A DNA stretch of 64,000 nt from Lumbricus terrestris (GCA_949752735.1 OX457047.1:5857666-5921665); one strand, 5' to 3'. Shown: positions 33,023 through 44,247, counted from the first letter of the stretch. Notes: generated by a model from the letters alone, not told the origin. Program-made: numbers and translations.

Positions 33023-34120
33023 TGTATGTATGTATGTATGTATGTATGTATGTATGTATGTATGTATGTATGTATGTATGTATGTATGTATGTATGTATG
33101 TATGTATGTATGCATGTATGTATGCATGTATGTATGTATGCATGTATGTATGCATGTAAGTATGTATGTATGTATGTATGTAGTATGCATGAATGTAATG
33201 TATGTGTGTATGTATGCAACTGTGAATGTATACATATAAACCAACTCACAATTGTGTATTATGGTATGCATGTATACATGTGTATATGTATGTACGTATG
33301 CATGTATGCATGTGTGTATCTATGTATGTATGTATGCACGCATGTATGAATGTATGTATGTATGTATGAATGCTTGTATTTATGCACGCATGCAGGCATG
33401 TATGTATGTATGTACTATGTATGGCATTGTATGTATATATGTATATATGTATGCTTGTATGCATGCATGTATGTATGTATGTATGTATGTATGTATGTAT
33501 AATATGTATGTATATATGGATGATGTATGTATGTATGTAACTGTGTATGTATGTATGTGACTATGTATGTGTGTATGTATTTATGCATGCATGCATATAT
33601 GTATGTATGGGTGTACTTAGGTAAGTATGTGTGCATGTATGCATGCATGTATGTACGTAATGTATGTATGAATGAATGTATGTATGGATGTATGTATGTA
33701 AGTATGCATGTATGCTTGTATTCATGCATGTATGTATGTATGTACGTAAGTTCGGATGTGCGTACATATGCGTGTATGCATGTATTATGAATGTATGCTT
33801 GTATATATGTACGGATACATGTATGTGAGTACATTATTTGCAGCTTAAAACATTACATTTCAAACGATTTTTTCTGCAGTTATCCATTTTTAACACTTTA
33901 TTGTGTTGCAATGGCATTTCATGCGTGTTCGATATGGCGCATGTTGTCAGTAGCCTATTAGCCCAATGTTCGTAAAACGAACATATGCCGTTTTGCATAT
34001 GTTATTTGAGATTTGTCAAAAAACAATATGCATACGTTCAAACATTATTTTTTAGGTCCAAAATATCAACACAGTTCTTAAAAATTTTGCTTAATAAAGT
34101 TTTGGTCCAAAATGGGTTAA
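32513..34120. mobile_element. piggyBac-type element B (TTAA), sharing a target site with A
   Basis: TTAACCCATTTTGGACCA at 32513 and TGGTCCAAAATGGGTTAA ending 34120 are perfect 18-bp inverted repeats. Palindromes ATGTTCG-tttta-CGAACAT at 32873-32891 and ATGTTCG-taaaa-CGAACAT at 33966-33984, with flanking ~20 bp, form a second inverted pair. An imperfect copy lies at 32530-32549. The middle is an ~850-bp microsatellite. The left TTAA is also the right TTAA of element A. Confidence 0.87.
32987..33835. repeat. ~850-bp (ATGT)n microsatellite
   Basis: Perfect TATG units to about 33110, then progressively interrupted by GCATG, ACGTA and AATG variants. Long frames (up to 139 codons) on both strands are artefacts of the 4-bp repeat. 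Confidence 0.95.
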
Positions 34121-34382
34121 CTTCATAAAGTGGCGGACACGCCACAATTAGTATTTGAAATTACGTATTAGACGTGTTTAGAAACATGGACCGATCTATG
34201 GAAGACCGATTGTCCATTAATGTAGAGTAGTGCTCTGCTCTATACATGCGATACTTATTCCGTATAGTTTGAATAGCAGTTTTGTACATGGCACACATTT
34301 ACACCTTTTTATACGCTGAAAATAAAGTGTTCAAAATCATGCTGCAACCGCAAAACGCATCAAGTTACAATAAGACGCGAGT

Positions 34383-35389
34383 CAGTGGCGTAGCAATGTT
34401 TTTGGGGGCCCTTGTGCAGGGCTCCGGTGGTGGGCCCCTTCATTAGTTGAACCTCCTCGATTTCAAACAAAAAGACTGTGCAAAAACGCCTGGCTCTTTT
34501 TCGATAGACTCTATTTACATTATTTCGAACCCGAAATTTGATAAAAAAATTAACTTATTACAATTTTAATTATTTTCTCCCGTTAGGCCTAGTCTTTATT
34601 TTGTATTTCTTCAGGCTACCAAAGAAAATTCAATTCGAGTAGGCCTACCTGACCAAATTTATCAAAAACCATTGTTTCATCTGCTGAAGTATAAACTATC
34701 ATCCACATTTTAGATTCATTCATTCATTCATTCATTCATTAGATGCATTTATATAGCGCCTCTTCAAGGGGGCTACTCAGAGGCGTTCCCAACCTCAGCG
34801 CGGCCAAATAAAACTGTTTTAAGATGAGAGAGGAAAGACTGAGAAGGATTTTTACAAAGAGAGATGCTGTCAAACAGTTGAGTTTGACTAAAAATGAAAC
34901 AATATAATAAATTGGTATAATGTGAAGTGACTCAAGTCACGGTTGCTACGATAAGTCTAAAAGAAGAAACCAAAAATTCCGAAATGTTAAAATTTTCACT
35001 TGGGCGAATTCCCTTGCGCAAAAATAATTGAGATGCATTCGTTCCTGAATCCTTTGGTAATGCAGCTGGTATGCCACCATAGTTTCCGAAGCGTTTCTCT
35101 GCTCGGTGTCAATATCCACCACCACCTCAGCACTGATCACTACAGTACATGTAGACTTGATTACATTCGGACTATTCTGAATGTGAAAACTTGACTCTGA
35201 CCGCCAGGGGCCCCTAGTGCAGTCTGCACAATCCATTGCAACGCCACCGCCGTACATGTAGATAATATTATAAACACATTCTGAATAATTCTTAAAATAA
35301 AATATTGACTCTGACCGCCGGGGGGGGCCCTCAACAGCCGGGGGCCCTTGTGCACTGCACAAGCTGCACAACCTATTGCTACGCCACTG
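34383..35389. mobile_element. Non-autonomous hAT element (TSD ACGCGAGT)
   Basis: ACGCGAGT flanks it at 34375-34382 and 35390-35397. The ends CAGTGGCGTAGCAATG and TATTGCTACGCCACTG are inverted, with GGGGGCCCTTGTGCA next to each end. An L2-type tail with (ATTC)n sits at 34716-34795. A 157-codon minus frame (34946-35419) runs through the right TIR and is not a recognised protein. Confidence 0.9.
34716..34795 (-). mobile_element. SINE/L2 tail with (ATTC)n
   Basis: Reverse copy of GAGGCG...TGAAGAGGCGCTATATAAAT followed by (TGAA)n, the most frequent tail in this window. Confidence 0.75.
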
Positions 35390-35525
35390 ACGCGAGTTGA
35401 CAGAAAGAGTTTCTGTCAACTCTTACACTGTTTCATCTGATCCTCCACCTTCCAATTCCCGACCCAGACGACACCCGCCTTAGTAGCTGTTCCACTCACC
35501 TTATAATGCGGTAAATCGACCCGGA

Positions 35526-36071
35526 CGCATATAAGCATTCTCTAGGCGATTACAGCAAGCGCCGTTTGCATTGGCCGGTTATAAAGTAATGAATATTCAC
35601 GAGCTGCACTCCTTCTTTTCCTTCCGGAAAAGTAGAAGGAGTGCAGCTCGTGAATATTCATTCACGAGCTGCACTAACCCTAACCAACCGTCACGACGCC
35701 AAACAGGAATCTAATGACGAAACTAACCCTAAGACTAACCCTAACTGACCCTCACGACGCCAAATAGTAAGAATCTAATGACGAAACTAACCCTAAGACT
35801 AACCCTAACCGACCCTCACGACGCCAAACCTTAAGAATGTAATGATGACACTAACCCTTAAACCAATGCTATCCGATCCTCACGACGCCAAAATGTTGAC
35901 ACTTCAGAAAGGGATGGTCACTCTTGTACATCATTGCCTGTGATTGAAACACTGCCTTACGCTTCGCTTGGGCCAAAAGTGCCTACGTCCCACTCGTGAA
36001 TATTCATTAATTTGGAACCGACGTATGATACGGCGCCTATGATACGAAATCGCCTAGAGAATGCTTATAAG
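35526..36071. mobile_element. 546-bp inverted-repeat element with CCCTAA-rich repeats (9-bp TSD)
   Basis: CGACCCGGA flanks it at 35517-35525 and 36072-36080. The ends TATAAGCATTCTCTAGGCGA and its complement are inverted repeats. A 26-bp perfect hairpin (35590-35615 with 35635-35660) has an inner TTTTCC/GGAAAA stem. Three ~65-bp direct repeats at 35680-35890 contain AACTAACCCTAAGACTAACC and CCTCACGACGCCAAA. No coding frame. A 9-bp duplication suits Mutator-like or related transposons; family assignment is inference. Confidence 0.8.
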
Positions 36072-36080
36072 CGACCCGGA

Positions 36081-36532
36081 CCACCTTTGGACTACTAGAC
36101 TTGCGGACAACCTTCTTGACGCAACGCAGAGCTCGTGAATAAGCTGGTGTCCGCGCTTGGCTTTCGCGTAGCGCTTTAGAAGTGTAGAGATTACGACTAC
36201 GATTGAGATTAAAATCAAACAATGACGCACTGCATTTTTTTATACAAGTAATGCCAACAGTGAAGTAATCTCTTTAAATGCACTTCAAGTTGCCTGAGAT
36301 CTGCTGGTTCCTATACACATTGCATGTATGGGTATATCGATTTATGGTGATGACCATATATATTATGGGTCTCGCTTGACCCATTTCTGGTGTTGACCAT
36401 GCATATGTGGGCCTCTTGTGGCCAATTTCTTTTGGAGCTACCACTCACGGGCCTCGCAAAGTTGGCGCCTGTGTTGTGAAGTTAGAATTCCCGTCGTATT
36501 GTCGCATTTGTCGATTCATTAGATCGATGTTC
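36081..36532. other. No gene seen
   Basis: AT-rich with short direct repeats around TGGTGATGACCAT / TGGTGTTGACCAT near 36345-36400. Nothing further recognised. Confidence 0.5.
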
Positions 36533-36570
36533 TTAGACACCTTTTAAACGATTCCAACTGATGTTATATA
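36533..36570 (+). promoter_or_regulatory. PSE/TATA-like module 1
   Basis: CTTAGACACCTTTTAAACG with ACACC at 36537-36541, then 23 bases, then TATATAAAAG at 36565. Confidence 0.55.
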
Positions 36571-36624
36571 AAAGACTAATATTGGAATACTAATTCGAAA
36601 AAGGTTTCAAACTTGCTCTTAAGT

Positions 36625-36715
36625 GCTGTAATACGCCGAGCAAATTTCTGTCCAGGGTATCGGCATCTGTTGTCATAGACCCTGGTCAAAACGGATCCAT
36701 CCATACATACTAATT
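36625..36715 (+). repeat. Dispersed repeat R2, copy 1
   Basis: AAGTGCTGTAATACGCC ... CAAATTTCTGTC ... GGATCCATCCATAC. Related copies lie at 55167-55262 and 58885-58980, always ending near a CATCCATCC run. No family recognised. Confidence 0.6.
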
Positions 36716-36802
36716 CGAATCGTGTTTACTATTATAATAGTCAATTACCAGTTCGTTTATACTTTATTCGATGAAAATTAGAGATTGAAAATAAATCAAG
36801 GC

Positions 36803-36843
36803 TTATATAAAACATCGGTTTCTAACAAGTAAAAGGTGTTTAA
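36803..36843 (-). promoter_or_regulatory. PSE/TATA-like module 2
   Basis: On the minus strand CTTAAACACCTTTTAC, then 23-25 bases, then TTTATATAAG (36804-36810). It faces module 1 across ~300 bp, with further similarity (GATGTTATATAA / GATGTTTTATATAA). Confidence 0.5.
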
Positions 36844-37775
36844 GGTAACGACTTAATAATTAATCGCTTAGCGATATCTTGTGACGCCAGTTCCTTTGAC
36901 CTTTACTTTGGGCACGTCTTTTAAAGAGAAGTGGTCGAGTAGGTTGAGGTTATCATCATTGAAATGAAACATCGTAATAAATGGTATCATCAGGTCGAGT
37001 TGGCAGACGGATGAGGTCGCAGAGTTACTTCGTAGCTCGGCCAGTAAACGACCGTTTATTAATGTTTGAATTTGAACTTGATAAATAACGGAAGTACATG
37101 AAGATGATCAAACATGAAAGCAGAGATGTTGGATGAACGAGGAAGTTGGGCTTTGAGTCTGGTCGCAGAATTTCGAACAGACTGAAATGGAGAGACGAAC
37201 TATTGGATAGCCAACCAACAGAGACTTACAACAGTCGATTTGTGAGCAGATGAAGGCATGAACAATTGAGGTGAAGACATAGGAGACGGAGCGATATGTT
37301 TATTTTCATTAATGCTCATGGTAAACTACTAGCATCCACAATTATAATGTTGTTTAAATTTACATGTGAACTGCTCTTTGAAAGCTTGCGGCTGCTACAA
37401 CCGGATACGACAATGATTTCCGTACTGGTTAAATCAATTATCACACAACAAAATACCAAACTTATAGCATTAAGGAACGCAATAAAAAGGTGTTTCAGCA
37501 CGCATAATTGTAACTCCGACACTGTTCTAAATTTGCAGTGCTACTCACAGGTTTGGCCCATTTTTTGTAGTCTCATAATGTATACTCATCTAATCTGAAA
37601 AAAATGATTCAATGGATATAATGTAAATTGCTTCTTCGCATAATTATCGTATCCTCAGCATGCGATGATGTCACATGACCATTCCTCTCATTTTGCAGAC
37701 GATGTATAGGAAAAAAATTATATCAATACCGTCAAGACTTTTCTGACCACGACACTTAAGACATTATTGCTTGTC
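36844..37775. other. No gene seen; one PSE/TATA-like module inside
   Basis: AT-rich noncoding sequence. A 100-codon frame at 37296-37598 has no recognisable features. Confidence 0.45.
37462..37497 (-). promoter_or_regulatory. PSE/TATA-like module 3
   Basis: Minus strand GAAACACC (37489-37493), T-rich, then 22 bases to TATAAG (about 37462-37466). Confidence 0.4.
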
Positions 37776-38416
37776 TTATGGTTGATCTGCAACAGAAAAT
37801 TCATTCGGGCGAGATTTCAATTCATTCACTGCGCATGTCATGATGTCATCGGTCATGATGTCGGTCAACTGATCGACCTCAGCGTCATTCAGGCGAATAT
37901 TTATATAAGAATGCAGATTGTGTGCAGTTAATTTCGAGTATTTTTCGTCGGAGGATTTCTGAGTATGTTGGATATTTCTGGTGCTAGGTTTGCGCGCCGG
38001 ACTTAATCGTCGTTTCTGCCAATGAATTCGGAAATTAAAGGACTTTTTCCAGTCGCCTCGGTCACGTTCCTGCATAAAGGCCATCATTTGATGCGTGTAC
38101 GGTCGAGCATGAGCCACACACAGACCACCGTTTACATCTTACATGTTGGCGGAGGACGAGCGACGCTGACCGCTGGAGATACTACGACCGCGATTCACTG
38201 GCGATGCTTCCATCGACCAACACGATGAATACATCTTCCTGTCAACTCATTTTGCATCGACCCATTATCCGGACGTGCGTCATCTTCCACCAGTGACAGA
38301 CTACTCGTCGTCACCGTCATCGTGTTTGCGAACGCTGTTGTCTGTTGTCGTTCTAACTTACGACGCCATCGCACTTGGTAGCCTACAGAGATCTGCAGGC
38401 TGTTGACGAAATCCAT
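37776..38416 (-). other. Higher-GC island with unassigned frames
   Basis: Two minus-strand frames, 37776-38117 (113 codons, basic middle section, no stop interruptions) and 38195-38416 (73 codons), lie in a segment less AT-rich than its surroundings. They could be exons or untranslated parts of a host gene, but no domain, splice pair or start context decides this. A plus-strand frame overlaps (38022-38228). This is the only place in the flank where a host exon seems possible to me. Confidence 0.2.
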
Positions 38417-38759
38417 TGGTTATATCCGCCTGTGTTAATCATCAACCAGTTCAACATTATTTTAACGTAGTCTCATCAGTTATACTCAAATATTGGTTGA
38501 TTGGCTTCATCATCAGCAGCAGCAGCAGCAGCAACCATGGGCTCAACGCCCGTAGGTGTCTGATGCCATCTTCACTAGGTTCTTCCATCGTCGTCTATCC
38601 ATTGCCGTGCAACTCAGTTCTTGGTGCTTTGATCTTTCTTTCTCTCGCTGCTCATTCTACAGATGTGTGAAAACAGTCCTAGCTTTCTGTGAATCAGTTT
38701 CTGCATGATGTTTTCTTATAGATGTAAGTGGGAAAAAGCTATGAGTGGCACCCCTACAG
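38417..38759. other. No gene seen
   Basis: Contains a (CAGCAG)n run near 38514-38532 and otherwise unassigned noncoding sequence up to the hAT target duplication. Confidence 0.45.
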
Positions 38760-40028
38760 CAGGGGTTCTCAACCTTTTTCGTCCCGCGACACACCTAAAC
38801 TTGCTATCAAATTTGGCGACACACCATTCAATTGTCATATGTAAATGTCGAAAAAATGTAAAAAGTGTCAAAGTTAAACATGTCTTTTTATTTAAAATTT
38901 GCTCTCAAACTTATTTATCCTTCTAAAATGCTAAACTGCTGACCTTTTTAATAAATGAAAATAATTATATTGAATTTCTTTTCAATTTTTATGATTCTAA
39001 AAATCTAAATTATTCTTCTGATCCCAAACTGTCGATTCTACAACTCGCCGTCAATTTAGTCACCTAATTATCCTAAGACCTTTTAGTCCAAACAGTTAAT
39101 GGGATCTTTGTTCTTGAATTTTTCTTTGGATCATATTAAAACGCGGTTCCACAGTTTTTGTAAGTGCAACTCGTAAGCAGGCTGAGAGGGCACCTCCGAC
39201 AAGTGTGTTCCGATTCTTGTTCTTTATGTTGATCATCGGAGAAAAGCCCTGTTCAGATAAGTAGGAGCTATGAAAGGAAACCAGCTCCTTGATAGCTTTG
39301 CTTGCAAGTGATTTGTAATGTTCTTCCTTGTACGTTTTTTCCCAGAACTGGGTTCTTGATAATTGCTTATACATGTCCTTCATTCTGAAATCACATTGCA
39401 GCTCAACAAGTGTTTCCTGTTCATTGTTGTTCAATTCTGCTCCATTGATGTTTTCTCTGAGGAATGGGTTCAACATCCACCTTAATTGTCTTCTTAATAT
39501 CAGCATCTGAACAGGATGGCCAAATTTACGTTTTCTTACCCATAAATTTTTCCATTTCGATTGCTGACTTAGCCTAGGTTAACGGGTAAAAGTTTTCTAA
39601 CAGGTGCGATCGCAAACGTGTTTATATAGGCCCTATGTCATATCCGTTGAAGATAAACGTCATAACTACCCCAGACCGCGGTAAAATAGATAAATAGAGC
39701 GCAACAAATTCTCATTGCAGTCATCCGCTAAACTTCTAAATGACCTGTAGGTAAAGGAAGTCAGTGTATAATGTACGAACAACGGACGTGTGCGGTGTGC
39801 TGTGAGAATTTAGTAGACTGATGTTATTTAGGATTATTTCAAGTAATCCTAGACCTTCTGCGTTGTGTCAGTTTGGAAAAGAAACGAAGATAATTTATTA
39901 TCTTTATTATTAATTCGCGACACATCAATTCTTCGCGACACACCAGCGACACACCACTTTTACGCGACACACCGCGGGTCAAGTCGCGACACACCAGTGT
40001 GTCGCGACACACCGGTTGAGAACCCTTG
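38760..40028 (-). mobile_element. hAT element with truncated transposase (TSD CCCTACAG)
   Basis: CCCTACAG lies at 38752-38759 and 40029-40036. The ends CAGGGGTTCTCAACC and GGTTGAGAACCCTTG are inverted. CGCGACACACC repeats cluster inside both ends (two on the left, six or more on the right), typical of subterminal transposase-binding repeats. The interior retains a transposase C-terminus. Confidence 0.93.
39096..39506 (-). pseudogene. hAT transposase C-terminal fragment
   Basis: This 136-codon frame encodes the C-terminal end of a Charlie/ZBED5-like hAT transposase. It has SLASKAIKEL, SSYLSEQGFSPM, IKNKNRNTL and ALSACLRVAL in the order seen in the hATC dimerisation region of domesticated relatives (tyrosine-leucine-CE-like, FS, KxxxRN, LR). 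The N-terminal zinc finger and the catalytic core are absent. It lies wholly within the hAT element, so the element is an internal-deletion derivative. The frame start (ATG at 39504-39506) is probably not a real start. Confidence 0.82.
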
Positions 40029-40105
40029 CCCTACAGTACTTCCAATTTAATATCACTGCGTGAGAGACTATTATATCTTAAATTTCATGTTGAAGGAAGG
40101 CGGAT

Positions 40106-40142
40106 CTTATAATGCATTAGCCACGGGTTTAGAGGTGTTTAA
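40106..40142 (-). promoter_or_regulatory. PSE/TATA-like module 4
   Basis: Minus strand TTTAAACACCTCTAAA (ACACC 40134-40138), 22 bases, then TATAAG (40106-40111). Confidence 0.45.
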
Positions 40143-40271
40143 ATCGACCCTTATGACGCTTAACTATTTTGCACTATAATTGTATATGACGCATAGAACC
40201 ATTGCCTTTTATCTTCAAATCTTTGTCTGATTTTTCGTAGGTTGTGTTGGCGTAACCTTTTGTTTGCCATC

Positions 40272-40521
40272 AAGGCCGTAGCTAGGGGGTGTTTTGGGTG
40301 TTTGAACACCCCGAAATGAAATAATGTGAAAATGAAAGAATGCATTTACTGGCAAATGATGTCAAAACTTTATCTATGAAAGCCAAATACGCTTCTCCAA
40401 ACCCTTTAGTCAGTTGACTCGGTTGCTTGTTTCAACATAAAAAAACTGTTGCCACAGTTTCTTGCGGGCTTCCTCTCGATCGATTAGACACCCCCGAAAT
40501 AAAAATCCTGGCTACGGCCTT
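40272..40521. mobile_element. ~250-bp MITE (AAGGCCGTAGC ends)
   Basis: AAGGCCGTAGCTAGGGGGTG at the left and its near complement (CACCCCCGAAAT ... GGCTACGGCCTT) at the right form inverted ends. No clear target duplication is seen, so the family is open. Confidence 0.7.
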
Positions 40522-40881
40522 CTTCTCTATTTCCACTGGCATCCATCTTCCATTCGAGGAACCTGTGCTTTGAAGTTTATTCGGTGAATAACTGCAGCCT
40601 TCCATACAACGTATACATCTAGCTCCGATCATTCCGCTTTCTGGTCTAAAGAAGAGATCAATAATACGCATCCATGAAATTAAACATCTAATTAACTAAG
40701 AAACTAATCAAGCCACTATCTGTAACGAAGCTGCGTCGTAAGAAAGTTGAGTGTCGTCTTCCTCCTCATTTAGCCAAGCTTGGGACTGGCACCACCAGAA
40801 TAGCGGCAGACACAGGGCAAACCATTTAAGCTGCGAAACAAAAATCTACGATGCATTATGCATGCGTTGCATGTATTGGCA

Positions 40882-41076
40882 TTATGGCCCCGGCGAGGCT
40901 TTCGCCCGCATCAGCCGCCCCTCTACGTACAGCCTCCAGTCGCCCCTCTCCTGTCCTCTCCGCGTCGCCTCTCCCACGGTTAATCCCATCCTCAGACATG
41001 TCTCTTCCACTCTTCCACCATATCCATTATTCATCCATCGATTCCTTGGTCTGCCTCTTCTCCTCTTCCCATGCAC
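40882..41076 (-). pseudogene. LINE RT C-terminal fragment (RTE/Jockey-like)
   Basis: Minus-strand residues HGKRRRGRPRNRWMNN and later ATRRGQERGDWRLYV follow the common non-LTR RT C-terminal pattern (KRRGRPRxRW ... A.DRxxWR). Only ~64 codons survive. The clade cannot be fixed. Confidence 0.65.
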
Positions 41077-41094
41077 ATAATATTATATCTTTTT

Positions 41095-41181
41095 TCTTTT
41101 GCCGTGGCTGGACTGGGAGCGCCTCTTAGTAGTTTCTTGAAGGGGCGCTATATAAATGCTAATAATGAATGAATGAATGAA
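41095..41181 (+). mobile_element. SINE/L2 tail with (GAAT)n
   Basis: GGACTGGGAGCGCCTCTTAG ... GAAGGGGCGCTATATAAAT followed by TGAATGAATGAA. Confidence 0.75.
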
Positions 41182-42379
41182 ACAGGAAGGCTACTTATCA
41201 TTATTGTGACTGGGCGTCGTTAAGCTTAAAATAATACAAAGGTCCAAAGACATTCGAAATTACGGCTAATTTTTGTCACTGCTTGAACACCTTTAAAATG
41301 TTTTTTAAAAATGTTATATATACATTTTTAATGGCATTTTTCTCCAGATGCTTTGACCTAAAATACCTCTCAAATGACATTCCAGATCACTTACTAGTTG
41401 ACCTCCGCCCTTCCCCACCAAAGTTGAGAAGGGAATTATAATTGGGAGAATGCCGAGAGCCATGATTGTCTTCGGAAGATCGCGGAATTTCGTTGTGATG
41501 CTGATTACTCTTTGTTCCTCCAATGTTCGGCTTTTGCGTCTTTGACTGCCTGAGTGGTGTGAGAGTTTCTGTGTATGTGTCTGTCTGTCCTGCTGTCTCT
41601 CTGTCGGTATCTCTGCGTGTCTTTCTACGTCTGTCTCAATCGCAGTTTGTGTGTCGGTCGTTCATCGTCGGTGTGATTGATGTGTCTATAATTGTTGTAT
41701 ATTTCAATGTACAGGGCAGTGTTTGCAGGCGTTACATTGAAAAAAGATTTCTTAAATTGGTGTATTAGATTGATCCCATGTCTAGCGCACACGATTCAAA
41801 CGATAGTATAACGTAATGTATGCGCCATGTTAAGGGCGTGTTATGTTGTACGAACGATAAGAAATGCTAATAAAACTGGTCCTGCTAGACACCTTTTAAA
41901 TGTAAGCAAACACAAACATGCATAAGGCAATAAGTCCTATAACAAAGTGTTTATCACAATAATGCAATGCCTATCACAACAATGCAAAAATGCACCATTA
42001 TAAATGCATGTTTGTTTTTGCTTATAATGTGCATATATGTTTTGCTTATTATTAGTTACTGAAGAATATGTATATGCATTTACTGAAGTATCTGTATATG
42101 CATACAACAAAAAACAAATTTTCTTCTAATATTGGTAAACATGATATATTATGTTACATGTAACATAATTTTAATGAATATGTTTTCAGTCTAACACAAA
42201 TAATTATTGTGTATTGCATTCTGCGTAATTACTTTTTTAATTTTATATATTTTTTTATATTGTACTGGGTTTATGGTGTTCTGTAATCTATTATAGTGGA
42301 ATAAACAAAGGTGATGCATGGTGAGCATGTTGAATTCTAAAATGTTGTTTGAGCATGTCAAAAACTGATTGTAAAAAAT

Positions 42380-42413
<34 letters not shown>

Positions 42414-42970
42414 ATTTATTATTTATGCAATGTACATTACTGGAATTTATTTTCATACATGCTTGAGGATATGAACAATTTCAATGCATACATAGCATTT
42501 AATCAGAATTATATGTATTGAATTTTTGTAACCATAATTGCTTTCTGGAGTTACAATTGAAATCAGTTTTGTAAAACAATTGATCTAAAACAATGTTACT
42601 TAAATTGCATTAGATGATCTTGATGTCACAATCTATGACCATATAGGAAATGTAAGATGGACTTTTAAAGTTTTTAATGATCGAACATTGATGAAATTGT
42701 GTAGCTTCATTCAGGCACCAGTCCTGTTTATGGTGTTTTTAGTATGCTAGAAGTTTGTTTTCATTGCATTGTAAGTAATTATTTTTTGTATTGTCGTCAA
42801 CGGCCATTGATGTTATAGGACGACGTTAAACTGTGGAATAATAATAATAACCTTTTAAATGTTGTTAGCCTATTCAATATAAATTTGCACTTTAGACTAT
42901 TTTCAGTATAACTTTTCACTTAATTTGACGTATTTTGTCGTCAGCGGCTATTGATGTCAGACGACTCTGG
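41182..42970. other. AT-rich, no gene seen
   Basis: Holds module 5 (41283-41322), a weak module at 41888, a (TA)n tract at about 42379-42414, and two copies of a GTCGTCAACGGCCATTGATG repeat (42793-42840, 42926-42965). An 81-codon frame at 41523-41768 is Cys/Ser/Val-rich from CTGTCTGT-type sequence and is not credible. Confidence 0.5.
41283..41322 (+). promoter_or_regulatory. PSE/TATA-like module 5
   Basis: CTTGAACACCTTTAAAATG, ACACC at 41287-41291, 23 bases, TATATATA at 41315. Confidence 0.55.
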
Positions 42971-44247
42971 TTAACCCTTATAGGGTCACGATTTTTCTCA
43001 ACCGATTTTGGTCACCGGGGGGTAAAAAAAATACCCCCACTGTGATTCGCTTGATTCCCATGATAAACTCCGATTTTCAATTATAAAACTAAAAGAAGTT
43101 ATTTATAGAAGGTTCGCAGAATGCGCTGGAACCAAAGTAACATATGCAGCACTGCAGGAAAATCAAAATGGCGGACAAAATGGCGACCAGAATCTTAAAT
43201 GGCTATAAGTGAAGTTACACGTATGTATGCAATGGAAACGTGATTTCAGAGTCTAAATCAACATTTTCGAGGTTAAGGAATGCAATGGAACCAATGTCAC
43301 ATACGTGGCACTGCACGAAAATCAAAATGGCGGACAAAATGGCGGCCAGAATATTAAAATGGCTGTTAGTGAAGTCATTTGTACGATTGAAACATAATCT
43401 CAGGGTCTAAATCAGCATTTTCGAGGTCAAGGAATGCGATGGAACCAATTTCACTTATATGGCACTGCAAGGAAATCACAATTGGGATAAAATGGCAGCT
43501 AGTTTTTTGAATTTTCTATCAGTGAAGCTCTGTATCTAATGAAAATATGATTGAATAATTTTTTGGGCAAATAATTTCATGAAAGCCACATTCTATATGT
43601 AGCATTGAGCCTATTTATGCAATGAAATTATCGTATCTAGTCTAAATTTTTAGTAGCCTATGATTACACTGCAGTTTAACTATTGCTGGCATTATGATAT
43701 TATATGTGCCATATTCATACTTCAATGTTTCATAACTTGATCTATCAATAGTTTCAATTTTCATAACTTGACAGATAAAGGGTATACAGCCTAGTCAGGC
43801 CTTGTTGCTGTCAATGCAATTGCGTTCAAGTGTACATGGCAAGATCGCACTTCGATAGCAGTAGGGCTTCATGCTACACTTGTTAACTTCACGTGATTTG
43901 CTGTAGACAATTTCATTTATTCATCCTGATTTTATGAAAACAAAACGATTTCTATTATAATGTCCAGATACTGATATGGAGACATTTTAACAGCAAGAGA
44001 CTCATGTGTAAAGCATGCATAATGCTATGTTTAAACATTCCTAAGCAAAATAGCTAGAACGTGGTACATTTTCGTACTTTATAGCTGATTTGGGTGCATG
44101 AATAACTAATAAAACTGGATTCTGTGCATGAAACATATTTAGGAAAAGTCATAGAAGCGATTTCTTCAACTATTTTCAGGGATCAAAATTTCCGTGAAAA
44201 ACCGAGTTGGCGGTATTTTTTACCCCCGATGACCCTATAAGGGTTAA
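42971..44247. mobile_element. piggyBac-type element E (TTAA)
   Basis: TTAACCCTTATAGGGTCA at 42971 and TGACCCTATAAGGGTTAA ending 44247 are perfect 18-bp inverted repeats on TTAA. Subterminal palindromes GGGGGTA-A7-TACCCCC (43018-43038) and GGCGGTA-T5-TACCCCC (44209-44227) lie inside. Three ~155-bp direct repeats (starting about 43119, 43278, 43430) contain AATGGCGGACAAAATGGCG. No transposase was seen. Confidence 0.87.

Noticed and set aside
32955..33834. Frames of MYVCMYVC / YIHTYIHT type here and at 26338-26817 and 28292-28846
   Set aside because: Translations of ATGT/CATA tetranucleotide repeats.
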